From an uncultured bacterium (GTDB taxonomy: Bacteria; Cyanobacteriota; Vampirovibrionia; Gastranaerophilales; Gastranaerophilaceae): a stretch of DNA of 39,431 nucleotides. A model generated the notes under the pieces. The model was not told the origin of the DNA. It searched no databases and worked only from the letters and a program-made list of their open reading frames with translations. Positions 1-8,542 of the stretch are shown here, in pieces (the first letter of the stretch is position 1; every line of letters starts with the position of its first letter). The DNA is taken from positions 1 through 39,431 of the forward strand of contig USEW01000003.1 of the NCBI GenBank assembly GCA_900553845.1, written 5' to 3'. The position numbers and the translations under genes are program-made.

Positions 1-697
1 ATTTACTTGATACAAAAATTTTATAGATATTGGGACAATATTACATTTTAACTTGAAATGTAATTGGATAGCTAAATATTGACCACATATTATTAAAGAT
101 TATTTTATTAACTATTATAACCGATACTCTGATGTTACCGTTGATATGAATAATAATACTGTAGAAGTCCATAAGACACGAAATGAACCCTGGAAAGTAA
201 CCATGCTTTATACTGGGCAAGATACAATGACAGGTTCCCGCATTAAAAAAGCTCAAAAATATATTGGAAATGAGCCGTTTTTTTTAACATATGGCGATGG
301 TGTTAGTGATGTCAATATAAATGAACTTATAAAATGTCATAAAGCTTCAAAAAAAGCTATAACAATGACAGCAGTCCAACTTCAAGGACGTTTTGGTGCT
401 TTAGTTATAAAAGATGATAATGTTATTACATCCTTTATGGAAAAGCCAAAGGGAGATGAAAGTTGGATAAATGGCGGATTTTTTGTTTGTGAAAATGAAG
501 TATTTGATTATATTGATAAAAACAGTGACAATATCGTTTTTGAACGTAAACCGCTTGAAAATCTTGCAAAAGATAATAAACTAAACGCATATAAACATAG
601 TGGTTTCTGGAAGCCAATGGACACATTACGTGACAAAATAGATTTAACAAATATGTGGCAAAATGATGAAGCTCCATGGGCGGTTTGGAATATGTAA
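1..697 (+). pseudogene. rfbF: Glucose-1-phosphate cytidylyltransferase, decayed or broken 5' part
   Basis: The intact reading frame from about 83 to 697 gives the C-terminal two thirds of an RfbF-type cytidylyltransferase, which makes CDP-glucose from CTP and glucose-1-phosphate. Recognisable pieces are KDYFINYY, SDVTVDM, EPWKV, the LTYGDGVSD metal/nucleotide loop and NGGFFVCE. Upstream the family match continues only as fragments. LIQKF (frame 1) resembles the LxPKP motif, then DIG (frame 2) resembles VEIG, then a TGA at 80-82 lies where RfbF has the residue after GY in its GYKGY motif. About a dozen codons also seem to be missing, and the N-terminal GGxGTRL nucleotide loop is not in the window. 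The first in-frame ATG (146) would give a protein without the catalytic N-terminus. Either the gene is a pseudogene or the first ~90 bases are poor sequence. It lies 28 bases before rfbG, which needs its product. Confidence 0.65.
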
Positions 698-725
698 GAG
701 AAAAGATAGATTAAGAGTAAAAATT

Positions 726-1805
726 ATGTTAAAAAGTTTTTATAATGGTAAAAAAGTATTAATAACAGGTCATACAGGGTTTAAAGGTTCCTGGCTTGCT
801 TTGTGGCTAAAATCATTAGGAGCAAACGTTTTAGGTTATTCTTTAAAACCAAATACTAATCCTTCCATGTTTATTTCACTTAATATTGAAAAGGAAGTTA
901 AGACTTTTTATGGCGACATCCTTGATGAAGAAAAACTGAATAAAACATTTATTGATTTTAAACCTGAAATTGTTTTTCATCTTGCAGCACAACCGCTTGT
1001 TAGGTTATCTTATTTTGAACCTAAATTAACCTATAAAACAAACGTGATTGGAACATTAAATGTGCTTGAAGCGGCAAAAATATCAAATAGTGTAATTTCG
1101 TTTGTAAATGTGACAACGGATAAGTGCTATGAAAATAAAGAAAAAAATGAAGGATATTGTGAACATGAGCCAATGGGCGGGTATGATATGTATTCTTCAT
1201 CAAAAGGATGTGTTGAGATTATGTCATCATCCTATCGTCGCTCATTTTTAGAAAATGGTTATTATATGGCAACAGCCAGGGCAGGTAATGTAATTGGGGG
1301 CGGAGACTGGGCTTTTGAGCGTCTTATCCCAGATTGTATTCGATTTATTAATGATAATATGCCAATTGAAATAAGAAACCCAAATGCAGTGCGACCATGG
1401 CAGCATGTGCTTGAGCCTCTTTCAGGCTATTTGCTTCTTGGGATGATGCTTTATAATGAAAAAAATAAATATGCTCAAGGTTACAATTTTGGCCCAAATA
1501 AGGACTCTATTCTAAAAGTTATTGATGTTGTAAATGAAATTATAAAATGTTATCAAAAAGGGAATGTTATTTGTAATAAAATTGATAACTTACATGAAGC
1601 AACTTTGCTTATGCTAAATATTGAAAAAGCTAAAAAAGAACTTAATTGGACACCTTTATATGATGCAAATGAAGCAATCAAACAAACAGTTGACTGGTAT
1701 AAAAATTATTATCAAAATAATAATGATATGCTTGGTTATACATTAAATCAAATAAAAAATTACGAGGAAAATATAGTATGGAACAAAATTTGCGCGATAA
1801 AGTAG
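726..1805 (+). CDS. rfbG: CDP-glucose 4,6-dehydratase
   Basis: This 359-residue short-chain dehydrogenase/reductase should convert CDP-D-glucose to CDP-4-keto-6-deoxyglucose, the second step of CDP-3,6-dideoxyhexose synthesis for O-antigen. The Rossmann glycine motif GHTGFKG is at residues 15-21. The catalytic set is TTDK (130-133) plus Y156xxxK160 in YDMYSSSKG. AGNVIGGGDW and RPWQHVLEP are typical of the RfbG family. The ATG at 726 is chosen because family homology begins within ten residues of it (GKKVLITGHTG). A longer frame back to 663 overlaps the end of rfbF and adds unmatched residues. The 3' end overlaps rfbH by 28 bases, so translation of the two is probably coupled. Length is normal for the family. 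Confidence 0.93.
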   Translation: MLKSFYNGKKVLITGHTGFKGSWLALWLKSLGANVLGYSLKPNTNPSMFISLNIEKEVKTFYGDILDEEKLNKTFIDFKPEIVFHLAAQPLVRLSYFEPKLTYKTNVIGTLNVLEAAKISNSVISFVNVTTDKCYENKEKNEGYCEHEPMGGYDMYSSSKGCVEIMSSSYRRSFLENGYYMATARAGNVIGGGDWAFERLIPDCIRFINDNMPIEIRNPNAVRPWQHVLEPLSGYLLLGMMLYNEKNKYAQGYNFGPNKDSILKVIDVVNEIIKCYQKGNVICNKIDNLHEATLLMLNIEKAKKELNWTPLYDANEAIKQTVDWYKNYYQNNNDMLGYTLNQIKNYEENIVWNKICAIK

Positions 1806-3130
1806 TTGAAAGTGCAAAAGAATATTTTAATGAAATAAAAAAAAATAAATCAATCGATGAAAAAAAATACATTCCTGCAAGCGGAAAAGTTTTAAATGAA
1901 GAAGATTTAGCAAATCTTATCGAAGCATCGCTTGATATGTGGCTAACCGCTGGACGATTTAATGACGAATTTGAAAAAGAGTTCTCAAAATTTATGGGAA
2001 CAAAATACGCTTTAACTACAAATTCAGGTTCAAGCGCAAATTTGCTTGCCATTTCAAGTTTAACATCTCATAAACTGAGTGAAAGACAGCTTAAAAAAGG
2101 GGATGAAGTTATAACAGTAGCTGCTGGGTTCCCAACAACAGTTAATCCTATAGTTCAAAACGGGCTTGTGCCTGTTTTTGTTGATGTTGAACTTGAAACT
2201 TATAATATTGATGCAAAAAAAATTGAAGAAGCAATAAGTGAAAAGACAAAGGCTATTATTGTTGCACATACTTTGGGAAACCCATTTAATCTTGATAAAA
2301 TTCAACAAATAGCAAAAAAATATAATTTATGGTTAATTGAAGATAATTGTGATGCATTGGGAGCTACATATAACGGGCAAAAAACAGGAACATTTGGAGA
2401 TATAGCTACATTTAGTTTTTATCCAGCGCATCACATTACAATGGGTGAAGGCGGAGCTTTGATAACTAATAATTCTCAATTATACCATATAATTATGTCA
2501 TATCGAGACTGGGGACGTGACTGTTGGTGCAAACCCGGTGTTGACAATACTTGCAAAAATAGGTTTAATATGCAACTTGGCAACTTACCTTTTGGATATG
2601 ACCATAAATATACATATTCACATTTGGGTTATAACTTAAAAATTACAGATTTTCAAGCAGCAATCGGGCTTTCACAGTTAAAAAAATTACCTCAATTTTT
2701 GGAAAAAAGAAAAGAAAATGCAAACTATTTACTTCAAAAACTTGATGATTTAAAAGATTATTTAATACTTCCTAAAACAGCAAAAAATGCACAATCTTCC
2801 TGGTTTGGTTTTTTATTATCAGTTAAAGAAAATTCAAAATATTCAAAACAAGAACTTGTTAAATATCTTGAAGAAAATGGCATTGGAACACGTCAGCTTT
2901 TTGCCGGGAATATGCTTCGCCAGCCTATGTTTGTTGAAAATAATATTGAATTAAGAATTGGAAATTCAAATATTATAAACTCAAAAGACTTAAATGAAAG
3001 TCATTATAAGTTGTTGCCAAATACCGATTTTATTATGTTTAACACTTTTTGGGTTGGTGTTTATCCAGCTTTAAATGAAAAAGATTTAGATAAAACTTCA
3101 AATATTATTCATAAATATTTTTCAAATTGA
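1778..3130 (+). CDS. rfbH: CDP-4-keto-6-deoxy-D-glucose-3-dehydrase (E1, RfbH)
   Basis: A PMP- and [2Fe-2S]-dependent dehydrase of the aspartate-aminotransferase fold that removes the C3 hydroxyl of CDP-4-keto-6-deoxyglucose. Two diagnostic features are visible. The usual PLP-binding lysine is replaced by histidine in FYPAHHITMGEGG (H218). The four cluster cysteines C191, C249, C251 and C259 have exactly the C-x57-C-x-C-x7-C spacing known for E1. Residues 30-90 hold the usual N-terminal SGK and NSGSSANL elements. A GAGGA-like ribosome site (acgagga) precedes the ATG at 1778. The partner reductase E3 and the terminal epimerase/reductase that would name the final sugar are not in the window, so they must lie upstream or elsewhere. 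The next gene, smpB, is unrelated and 34 bases away. Confidence 0.95.
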   Translation: MEQNLRDKVVESAKEYFNEIKKNKSIDEKKYIPASGKVLNEEDLANLIEASLDMWLTAGRFNDEFEKEFSKFMGTKYALTTNSGSSANLLAISSLTSHKLSERQLKKGDEVITVAAGFPTTVNPIVQNGLVPVFVDVELETYNIDAKKIEEAISEKTKAIIVAHTLGNPFNLDKIQQIAKKYNLWLIEDNCDALGATYNGQKTGTFGDIATFSFYPAHHITMGEGGALITNNSQLYHIIMSYRDWGRDCWCKPGVDNTCKNRFNMQLGNLPFGYDHKYTYSHLGYNLKITDFQAAIGLSQLKKLPQFLEKRKENANYLLQKLDDLKDYLILPKTAKNAQSSWFGFLLSVKENSKYSKQELVKYLEENGIGTRQLFAGNMLRQPMFVENNIELRIGNSNIINSKDLNESHYKLLPNTDFIMFNTFWVGVYPALNEKDLDKTSNIIHKYFSN

Positions 3131-3164
3131 CAAATAAAATAAAAACATTTAGGATATTTAAATA

Positions 3165-3632
3165 ATGGATAAAAAAAGTCGCAAATTAATAACAAAAAAT
3201 AAAATAGCATATCACGAGTACAATATTCTTGAAACCTATCAAGCAGGCATAGTTCTATATGGAACAGAAATAAAATCTATTCGTAAAAATGCAATAAACT
3301 TAAAAGATAGTTTTGCCAAAATAGATAAAAATAATGAATGTTGGTTATATAATGCGCATATAAGTCATTATTTAGAAGGAAACAGATACAACCATCCTGA
3401 GAATCGTGATAGAAAACTTTTATTAACCAAGCGTGAAATATTAAAGATAATGGGAAAAATAAAAAAAGACAACTTAGCCTTTATTCCACTTTCTGTTTTT
3501 TTATCAAACGGATTTGCAAAAGTAGAGCTTGGTTTGGCGAAAGGTAAGAAACTTTATGACAAGCGTGAAGATTTGGCTAAAAAATCACAAAATCGCGATA
3601 TTCAAAGAGCTGTTAAGAATTATAAATATTAA
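3165..3632 (+). CDS. smpB: SsrA-binding protein SmpB
   Basis: This 155-residue protein matches SmpB along its length. It binds tmRNA and brings it to stalled ribosomes for trans-translation. The N-terminal KLITKNKIAYHEY, then GTEIKSIR, NLKDSFAKI and the YLEGNRYNHPENRDRKLLL segment form the OB-fold RNA-binding core. The basic C-terminal tail (KGKKLYDKREDLAKK then RDIQRAVKNYKY) is the part that enters the decoding centre. An AGGA sits about 11 bases before the ATG. It could be read through from rfbH, since no terminator is seen in the 34-base gap. tmRNA (ssrA) is not in the window. Confidence 0.96.
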   Translation: MDKKSRKLITKNKIAYHEYNILETYQAGIVLYGTEIKSIRKNAINLKDSFAKIDKNNECWLYNAHISHYLEGNRYNHPENRDRKLLLTKREILKIMGKIKKDNLAFIPLSVFLSNGFAKVELGLAKGKKLYDKREDLAKKSQNRDIQRAVKNYKY

Positions 3633-3719
3633 ATTTCAGTTTTTTAACGGAGTCCAAATTTTATAATTTATGATTAAATAAAATATGAAAAATAGTATGG
3701 AATATAGAAAAGTATAATT

Positions 3720-4496
3720 ATGGATTTAGGTGCATTAATAGGCGTTTTTTTTGGTATAGTATGTATTCTGATAGGTCAGGCTCTTGAAGGTGGCAACATC
3801 GGACAACTAATACAAATAACAGCAGCATTTATAGTATTTGGTGGTACAGCAGGAGCGGTTATAATGAGTTTTCCCGTGCCTATAATGAAAGATGCAATGC
3901 TTATGCTAACAGATATATTTGCAGGACCAAAGGTTAATTTTGAAGAAACTATTGATGAAATAATTCAATATGCGCAAAAAGCACGTAAAGAAGGTGTAAT
4001 ATCGCTAGAAAAAGATGCAAAAAATGCAAACGACAACCTTCTTCGTTTTGGTCTTGAACTAATAGCAGATGGAACAGATCCAACTCTTGTACAAAGTATG
4101 CTTGAAAATCAACTTACTCAACTTGAATCTAAAATAAATGGGGCTTCAAAAGTTTGGGAATCAGCAGGAGGGTTTGCCCCAACAATTGGTATAATTGGTG
4201 CGGTTTTAGGCCTAATTCAAGTTATGCAGAATCTATCAGACCCATCAAAACTTGGTGCTGGTATTGCCGTTGCCTTTGTTGCAACAGTTTATGGTGTGGG
4301 TAGTGCAAATTTAATTTTTATTCCATTTTCTACACGTTTAAAATTTAAATATCAAAAAGTTTTTGTTTTAAAAGAACTTATTATTGAAGGGGTTATGGCT
4401 ATTCAAGCAGGTGAGTCACCTGCATTAATTGAACGTAAATTAAATGCTTTTGTATTAGATAGCCACTTAAAAGAAAGCAGTGAAGCTAAAGCATAA
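3720..4496 (+). CDS. motA: Flagellar motor stator protein MotA
   Basis: A 258-residue four-helix membrane protein of the MotA/PomA/ExbB family; five copies surround a MotB dimer to make the ion-driven stator. Hydrophobic segments lie at about 4-22, 32-52, 151-170 and 181-203. P154 in GGFAPTIGIIG and P202 in NLIFIPF fit the two conserved prolines, P173 and P222 of E. coli. R89 and E97 lie where the FliG-contacting charges R90 and E98 are found in E. coli. The protein starts directly with the first helix (MDLGALIG), as in PomA/MotP-type stators. No good Shine-Dalgarno is visible before the ATG. motB follows after five bases, so they are one transcription unit. Confidence 0.93.
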   Translation: MDLGALIGVFFGIVCILIGQALEGGNIGQLIQITAAFIVFGGTAGAVIMSFPVPIMKDAMLMLTDIFAGPKVNFEETIDEIIQYAQKARKEGVISLEKDAKNANDNLLRFGLELIADGTDPTLVQSMLENQLTQLESKINGASKVWESAGGFAPTIGIIGAVLGLIQVMQNLSDPSKLGAGIAVAFVATVYGVGSANLIFIPFSTRLKFKYQKVFVLKELIIEGVMAIQAGESPALIERKLNAFVLDSHLKESSEAKA

Positions 4497-4501
4497 AAAT
4501 T

Positions 4502-5533
4502 ATGGCAAAGAAGAAAAAACATGAAGAACATGAAAATCTTGAACGTTGGCTGGTGTCATATGCTGACTTTATGACATTACTGTTTGCAACGTTTGTTGTT
4601 TTGTATGCGCTTGCCCAAACTGATGTTAATGAATTTACCAAACTTCAAGATTCTATAAAATCTGCTTTTAGGTCAATTTCTTTTTTACAAGGCGAACAAT
4701 CTATTCTAAAAGATAGCGGAGAAAACGTTATTGATTCCTCCGGTGCAAATGATGCACTTATTGATTCATTATTCATGGAATATATTAGCCCAAAATACGA
4801 AGAAGAATCCTTTCAGCAGATTCAAGACGATATTAATAAGCTTAAAAACAACGAATTAAAAGGCGTTACAGCAAAAATTGACGACCGTGGACTTGTCATA
4901 ACTTTGAATGATTCAAATATTCTTTTTGCTCCAGGAAGCGCAACTTTATCAAAAGAAACAATGAAAAAGATTGATTATATTGGGGCATTAATTGGTAAAA
5001 AATTTATGCTTCACTTAATACGTGTTGAAGGACACACAGATTCAGAGCCAATAAATAGCCCAATATATCCCTCAAATTGGGAACTTTCAGCCGCTCGAGC
5101 TTGTTCTATTGTTCGTTATATGATAGATAAATTCAAATTTGTGCCTGATTTATTTACAGCTATTGGTTTTGCAGATACAAGACCTATAGTTAAAAATAAT
5201 TCACCTAAAAATAAAGCTCTAAACCGTAGAATAGAAATTATTGTATTAAAGAATAAAAATAAATCTGAACCAAATAATGTAAACATTCAAAATTCAGTTT
5301 TAAAAATGACAAAACAATCTCAAAAATCAATCCGCGACCAGCAGCTTGAAGCCATTAATCGTATACTTAATAATAAGCCCTATTTAAATAACGATGTAAA
5401 ATATGAAAAACAACAAATAAATGATGAAAATAAGTCAGATATAAATCTTATTGATACCAAATTATATGAAATTGAGACAATAAGACTTGAAAATAAAGAT
5501 AAAAAAGAAATTATTGATAAAACTAAATATTAA
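4502..5533 (+). CDS. motB: Flagellar motor stator protein MotB with a charged C-terminal extension
   Basis: The plug/peptidoglycan-binding half of the stator. The single membrane helix (about 16-38) carries the ion-binding aspartate D22 in SYADFMTLLFATFVVLYAL. An OmpA-like domain (about 130-255) shows VEGHTDSEPI, NWELSAARA and NKALNRRIEI, which anchor the stator to the cell wall. Residues from about 258 to 343 form a lysine/asparagine/glutamate-rich tail with no recognised domain, longer than in common MotB proteins. The A-D-F-M context resembles proton-type MotB, but ion choice cannot be settled by eye. The stop codon overlaps by four bases the end of the convergent PHP gene. Confidence 0.92.
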   Translation: MAKKKKHEEHENLERWLVSYADFMTLLFATFVVLYALAQTDVNEFTKLQDSIKSAFRSISFLQGEQSILKDSGENVIDSSGANDALIDSLFMEYISPKYEEESFQQIQDDINKLKNNELKGVTAKIDDRGLVITLNDSNILFAPGSATLSKETMKKIDYIGALIGKKFMLHLIRVEGHTDSEPINSPIYPSNWELSAARACSIVRYMIDKFKFVPDLFTAIGFADTRPIVKNNSPKNKALNRRIEIIVLKNKNKSEPNNVNIQNSVLKMTKQSQKSIRDQQLEAINRILNNKPYLNNDVKYEKQQINDENKSDINLIDTKLYEIETIRLENKDKKEIIDKTKY

Positions 5534-6171
5534 AATAAGCTAAATCCATGAGCATCTGTTCCGCCTGTTTTTATAAGTTTATATTTTTCACTTAATTTTT
5601 CAATCGAGTTTGCTGAATGAAATTTAATTATTCCACGATGACGACGATAAGGATAATAAACTTCAAGTCCGTCAAGCCCTATATCAACAAGGGACTTAAC
5701 AAAATTATCGATATTTAACGCCCAACAACAAGCCCCGTGAGCTAAAACAGCAATGCCGCCAGAGTCGTGTATAGCTTCAATAATCTTCTTAGGTTTCCTT
5801 TGAAAAGCTTTAAATAACCTTATAATATCAAGTTCTGTTTCTTTTTTATTTTTTGCACACAATGAAAGTAATTTTTCATTATTAATGTCAATATTATAAC
5901 CTAATAGATGAATTAAAACTCCTTTATGCCAGGAATCAAACTCAACGCCTGGTATAATATTTTTATAATTTTTAACTGTTTCATCATTATATGCACAAAT
6001 AGTATTATGGTCACATATAGATATAGTTTCAAAATTGTGTTTTTGAGCATATTCAATTACTTCTGATGGAAGCATTTTGCCATCTGAGCAATTGGTGTGA
6101 ATATGTAAATTAACTTTTGTAAGAAAGTCTTCCTTTTTTAGACTATTTAAATAATCATTAAATTTTTCCAT
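5530..6171 (-). CDS. PHP-domain metal-dependent phosphoesterase, short
   Basis: A 213-residue PHP-domain protein. The metal-site motifs are in the expected order: HIHTNCSDG (H23, H25, D30), CDH (D54, H55), GVEFD (E77), LIHLLGYN (H88), LAHG near residue 145, and GGTDAHG near the C-terminus. This set is typical of the YciV/RNase AM (3',5'-nucleotide bisphosphate phosphatase) branch, where the last His-containing motif closes the active site. Relatives are usually 270-290 residues long. Here the insertion between E77 and LAHG is short and the protein ends five residues after the last motif, so it is a compact version. The substrate is not known; nucleoside bisphosphates or short RNA ends are the family expectation. 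It is convergent with motB and has little room for a separate terminator. Confidence 0.85.
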   Translation of the reverse strand: MEKFNDYLNSLKKEDFLTKVNLHIHTNCSDGKMLPSEVIEYAQKHNFETISICDHNTICAYNDETVKNYKNIIPGVEFDSWHKGVLIHLLGYNIDINNEKLLSLCAKNKKETELDIIRLFKAFQRKPKKIIEAIHDSGGIAVLAHGACCWALNIDNFVKSLVDIGLDGLEVYYPYRRHRGIIKFHSANSIEKLSEKYKLIKTGGTDAHGFSLF

Positions 6172-6196
6172 ATAAATATTTTATAACAAAAATAGT

Positions 6197-7090
6197 TTAA
6201 ATATTTTGTAGAAAATAATTTATGTGATTTTCTAAATTGCTTATAGCAAAAGATATAATATGGTTTTGTTTTTTTTGTTCAGGAGTAATAGTAGTTGCCT
6301 GTAATTTGCTTCCATCATTATAAATTCCAATAAGCGGTGATTTAGTATTAACACCGAATTGTTCACTTAAATATGGAAGTTTAAGATCTAAGGCTATATC
6401 AGAATAACTTCCGAGAATAATAGGTTTATTGACCTCAAGCTCAATTGTTCCATTCTTTTTTTTATTCAAATTGTCTTCCTCTTCAATATCACATATTTTT
6501 GAAGCAATAGGGATATAGTGTTCTATTTTGTATGTTCTAAAAGACGGGTCAATAACCAAAATATCATTTTCAGGGTCAAACATACGATTCTCAACAGATT
6601 TATCTTCATCGGAGCCTTTTTTTGTTACAGCTAATACACAATGAATCATCGTATATTCAGGATTGAAAATTCCCATACCACGAACTTTTAAATCAGGGCA
6701 TTTTTTGATTATCTCTTTTCCTGCTTTTATCATTAGTTCGCGGCAATCTCCCCTTAATTTGCCGTCATCATCACAAGAATTAAAACGGGAAAGATATATT
6801 TTACCATTTTTTTCATTTATTTTTGTTTTTCTTGAAGTTAATACATCAGCTTTTGAATATCTACATTTTTGCAAAGTTTTTATAATTTTATATGCGTTAT
6901 CACGTCCAACATAAGCAACAAGTTCTTTCATGTTATTAACTTGACCTGAACCTTTCATTTTAAAAGATATTTTATCATGTGCTAGGTAGTTATTGATCAA
7001 CTTTGTGTTAAAGGTAGTTTTTTTATTTTCAGCTCTTTTTATCCAATAAGTATTAACTGGAGTATAACAATTAATTCCGGCTATTTTCAT
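6197..7090 (-). CDS. Uncharacterised protein with a possible Cys-His-Asp catalytic triad and N-terminal SFK motif
   Basis: I do not recognise a named family. The 297-residue protein has an N-terminal stretch rich in Asn/Lys with KISFKMKG at 40-47, a motif shared with other proteins in this window. It then has RGDCREL (C116), TMIHCVLAV (H150) and DILVIDPSF (D181). The order Cys, then His in a beta-strand, then Asp followed by Pro, is the arrangement of papain/transglutaminase-fold hydrolases, including many effector-like enzymes. That is an inference from spacing only. There is no signal peptide or membrane helix. A strong GGGAGAGG site lies 6-8 bases before the ATG. It ends 25 bases upstream of the PHP gene start, so the two may be co-transcribed. 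Confidence 0.72.
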   Translation of the reverse strand: MKIAGINCYTPVNTYWIKRAENKKTTFNTKLINNYLAHDKISFKMKGSGQVNNMKELVAYVGRDNAYKIIKTLQKCRYSKADVLTSRKTKINEKNGKIYLSRFNSCDDDGKLRGDCRELMIKAGKEIIKKCPDLKVRGMGIFNPEYTMIHCVLAVTKKGSDEDKSVENRMFDPENDILVIDPSFRTYKIEHYIPIASKICDIEEEDNLNKKKNGTIELEVNKPIILGSYSDIALDLKLPYLSEQFGVNTKSPLIGIYNDGSKLQATTITPEQKKQNHIISFAISNLENHINYFLQNI

Positions 7091-7128
7091 ATATTCCTCT
7101 CCCTAATTATATACGAAAAGGTAGGAAT

Positions 7129-7311
7129 TTACCTACCTATAAAATCAATTAAATTTTTAGTTTTTATATTATAATTTTTCGTATTTTTATAAATATTTTT
7201 AGCTTTCATTTCAATATCCAATTCAGCCATATTTATTTTTGTTTTGTCTTTTTTCAAATTTGAGGAATATTTATTTCCTCCACTATAGGAATTATTGTTG
7301 TTAATGTTCAT
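7129..7311 (-). CDS. Small hypothetical protein (60 aa)
   Basis: A 60-residue ORF with an Asn/Ser-rich start and a lysine-rich remainder containing MAELDIEMKAKNIYKNT. It shares no family that I recognise. An AGAAAGG site lies about 14 bases before the ATG, a little far. It is followed after 38 bases by the Cys-His-Asp candidate gene on the same strand, so it could be the first gene of that unit. Composition is similar to flanking real genes, but a protein this short and this AT-rich could be chance. Confidence 0.4.
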   Translation of the reverse strand: MNINNNNSYSGGNKYSSNLKKDKTKINMAELDIEMKAKNIYKNTKNYNIKTKNLIDFIGR

Positions 7312-7429
7312 TTTAGTGTTTATGCCTTTCTTAATTTAACTTGATAATAACGTTTTTCTCCCTGTTTTTATCAATTAAAGCTTTTTCAAGGCTTACTTTA
7401 TTTGCATATATTATTGTATAACAAAAAAG

Positions 7430-8542
7430 TTATGTTTCAATATATTCTTTTAATCTTTTGCTGCGATTAGGATGTCTCAATTTTCTTAAAGCTTTTGCTT
7501 CAATTTGACGTATACGTTCACGGGTGACGCCAAATAATTGACCAACCTCTTCCAGTGTTCTTTGACGACCGTCATCCATACCAAAACGTAAGCGTAAAAC
7601 ATCTCGTTCACGAGGAAATAGTCCACTTAAAACTTCAGCTAAGTCTTCACGAAGCAATTCATGAGCAACTGTTTTAACGGGCGCATCAGCATCTTTATCT
7701 TCAATAAAATCACCCAAACGTGAATCTTCTTCTTTACCAATTGGTGTTTCTAATGACAAAGGTTCCTGAGCTACCTTTACAATTTCTCTTAACTTTGGCA
7801 CTGATATTCCCATTTCCATAGCCAATTCATCTTCTGTTGGTTTACGTGACAAATCCTGAGCAAGTTTACGGGTAATTTTCTTTAATTTATTAATTGTTTC
7901 AACCATATGCACAGGTATACGAATTGTTCTTGCCTGGTCTGCTATAGCACGAGTAATTGCCTGACGTATCCACCAAGTTGCATATGTTGAAAACTTATAA
8001 CCACGTTCATGGTCAAATTTTTCAGCAGCACGTATTAATCCTAAATTTCCTTCCTGAATTAAATCCAAAAATAACATTCCGCGACCTACATATTTTTTAG
8101 CTATACTTACAACAAGTCGCAAATTTGCTTGCACAAGTTTACGTTTTGCAATTGCACCAACTTTTCCACCTGATAAAATCTTTTGAGCAAGCTGGATTTC
8201 TTCTTCTGCATTTAATAGTTTTATTCTACCTATTTCACGTAAATACATACGTACGGGATCATCACTTGATACACCCCGAGGTAAAGCTAATTCACCGGAT
8301 TCTGAATCTTCATCGTCATCATCTTCTGTATCTTCATCAAGTGATGAAGGCGAATTATCATTATCAAATGTTGAATCAATTGAGCCAACACTACCTAATT
8401 TTGTCGCTGCTGCGCCTATTATGGTATCTATATTATCAGTTGATAACGGACTATCTTCTCCATCAAATAAATCATCTGCATCATTAATAATATCTTCATC
8501 CACTACAGACACTATTGATTTATCAGATTTTTTTCTACTCAT
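7430..8542 (-). CDS. rpoD: RNA polymerase primary sigma factor RpoD/SigA
   Basis: The housekeeping sigma-70 factor, 370 residues. Residues 1-90 are an acidic low-complexity stretch with no clear region 1.1. Region 1.2 is DDPVRMYLREIGRIKLL (about 95-111). Region 2 includes RLVVSIAKKYVGRGM, LDLIQEGNLGLIRA and the -10-reading segment YKFSTYATWWIRQAITRAI. Region 3 follows with LSRKPTEDEL. Region 4 carries the helix-turn-helix TLEEVGQLFGVTRERIRQIEAKALRKLRHP, which reads the -35 box. The ATG overlaps the dnaG stop codon as ATGA, so translation is coupled. Promoters elsewhere in the window fit the TTGACA/TATAAT consensus expected for this sigma factor. Confidence 0.97.
   Translation of the reverse strand: MSRKKSDKSIVSVVDEDIINDADDLFDGEDSPLSTDNIDTIIGAAATKLGSVGSIDSTFDNDNSPSSLDEDTEDDDDEDSESGELALPRGVSSDDPVRMYLREIGRIKLLNAEEEIQLAQKILSGGKVGAIAKRKLVQANLRLVVSIAKKYVGRGMLFLDLIQEGNLGLIRAAEKFDHERGYKFSTYATWWIRQAITRAIADQARTIRIPVHMVETINKLKKITRKLAQDLSRKPTEDELAMEMGISVPKLREIVKVAQEPLSLETPIGKEEDSRLGDFIEDKDADAPVKTVAHELLREDLAEVLSGLFPRERDVLRLRFGMDDGRQRTLEEVGQLFGVTRERIRQIEAKALRKLRHPNRSKRLKEYIET

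Noticed and set aside
8125..8487. 120-residue plus-strand ORF
   Set aside because: It lies wholly opposite rpoD and is a His/Leu-rich mirror of its codons.
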